From assembly GCA_003280725.1 (NCBI GenBank), contig QCED01000001.1, forward strand, positions 61,900 through 125,899: a DNA stretch of 64,000 bases. Direction: 5' to 3'. Positions 63,496 to 64,000 of this stretch are shown one piece after another. This DNA comes from Prochlorococcus sp. AG-355-M18 (GTDB lineage: Bacteria > Cyanobacteriota > Cyanobacteriia > PCC-6307 > Cyanobiaceae). The position numbers were made by a program, and so were the translations under genes. The notes under the pieces were generated by a model. That model searched no databases, was not told the origin of the DNA, and saw nothing but the letters and a program-made list of their open reading frames with translations. Position 1 is the first letter of the stretch; each line of letters starts with the position of its first letter.

Positions 63496-64000
63496 TTAAC
63501 ATTGATCTCTTACCCATTCTGCAGTACTTTCATTTCCTAAAGAAGATGCTTTTCTCCAATCATCACATGCGCCTTTCATATCTCCTAAATTTTCCTTTGC
63601 AACTCCGCGATTCAAATAGGGATTTGAATAATTTGGATCAATTTCTATCGCTTTTGTTGCATCAAAAATTGCCCCATAATTATCATTTATTGTTCTTTTT
63701 GTCCAAGAAAGATTATTATATGCAGTTTTATTATTTTTATCGATAATTAGTACTTTATTAAAGTCATTAATTGCCCCCTCATAATCCTTTATCATGTGCT
63801 TTGAATATCCACGATTTAAATATGAACTTTCATTTTCAGGATCGATTTCTATCGCTTTTGTGTAGTCAGATATCGCTCCGTAATAATCTCGTAAATCACT
63901 TTTTGCTAAACCACGATTGAAATATACATCCGATGCAGGTTTAATTTCTATCGCTTTTGTGTAATCAGATATCGCTCCGTAATAATCTTTAAGATCAAAT
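63496..64000 (-). CDS. TPR protein (C-terminal part; runs off the right edge)
   Basis: The track starts this at an internal Met (63795), but the frame stays open to the window end, so it is the tail of a longer gene. About five TPRs are visible, with the repeated core LRDYYGAISDYTKAIEID. Two near-identical stretches of DNA encode successive repeats (around 63848 and 63948). The cap GACDDWRKASSLGNE and end WVRDQC match the other TPR genes here. A signal peptide cannot be seen and would lie outside the window. Confidence 0.83.
   Translation of the reverse strand, partial: FDLKDYYGAISDYTKAIEIKPASDVYFNRGLAKSDLRDYYGAISDYTKAIEIDPENESSYLNRGYSKHMIKDYEGAINDFNKVLIIDKNNKTAYNNLSWTKRTINDNYGAIFDATKAIEIDPNYSNPYLNRGVAKENLGDMKGACDDWRKASSLGNESTAEWVRDQC

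Noticed and set aside
57586-64000. Repeated DNA as a CRISPR or satellite array
   Set aside because: The repeated AT-rich words lie inside coding frames and encode TPR units; spacing is about 102 bases, as expected for 34-residue repeats.
1-64000. Insertion sequences, transposases or integrases
   Set aside because: None of the reading frames shows DDE, HUH, tyrosine or serine recombinase motifs.

Overview
The window looks like a chromosome segment of a high-light-adapted Prochlorococcus marinus, or a very close relative. The DNA is strongly AT-rich and tightly packed. It carries cyanobacterial photosynthesis genes (psbX, ycf66, a high-light-inducible protein), a Flv3/Flv1 flavodiiron pair, the sufBCDS operon, and a circularly permuted tmRNA gene whose tag reads ANKIVSFSRQTAPIAA, the picocyanobacterial type. 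I assign the organism from gene content and style; I could not run any comparison.

Layout. 0-5 kb: a minus-strand ion transport cluster (SLC13-type carrier with RCK_C domains, KtrB, start of KtrA) and a type 2 NADH dehydrogenase. 4.8-12 kb: sulfate reduction (cysH), coenzyme A and carrier-protein activation (coaX, a phosphopantetheinyl transferase), peroxiredoxin Q, rarA, pgm and a DUF4912 protein. 12-17 kb: sufBCDS iron-sulfur assembly operon. 17-24 kb: an S9 peptidase, def, a HIT protein, an SbmA/BacA-like ABC transporter, hli, ycf66, psbX and a YggT/Ycf19 protein. 24-35 kb: accC, tRNA-Leu, an LpxB-like protein, a PRC-barrel protein, smc, small membrane proteins, a THUMP methyltransferase and tmRNA. 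35-40 kb is an accessory stretch: aldo/keto reductase, ParA-like ATPase with an overlapping small membrane protein, a stand-alone DnaB C-terminal domain, a broken secreted-protein gene and an unknown secreted protein. Three direct copies of a GTAGTATATTC element punctuate it. 40-56 kb returns to core genes: argJ, coaE, gatB, thiO, ndk, speA, alaS, flv3, flv1, a flavin reductase and mrdA.

56-64 kb is a second accessory stretch: a RecB/Cas4-like nuclease fold, a trypsin-TPR fusion protease, several secreted TPR paralogues (one broken by a 2-base deletion), a rhomboid protease, a tiny CP12-like protein and short repeats. Intergenic gaps there are much longer than in the core.

How the genes work together. 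Core pathways (Fe-S assembly, sulfate assimilation, CoA synthesis, photoprotection by Flv and Hli proteins, translation) sit in short unidirectional runs. Convergent core genes end against each other, mostly with 0-15 bases between them or a shared stop tetranucleotide, so there is almost no room for terminators. The two loose regions break this rule and hold the lineage-specific genes, pseudogenes and repeats. The most unusual structures are the direct-repeat-punctuated 37.3-39.8 kb segment and the 57.5-64 kb secreted TPR/protease family with a shared leader and a shared two-cysteine C-terminal cap.
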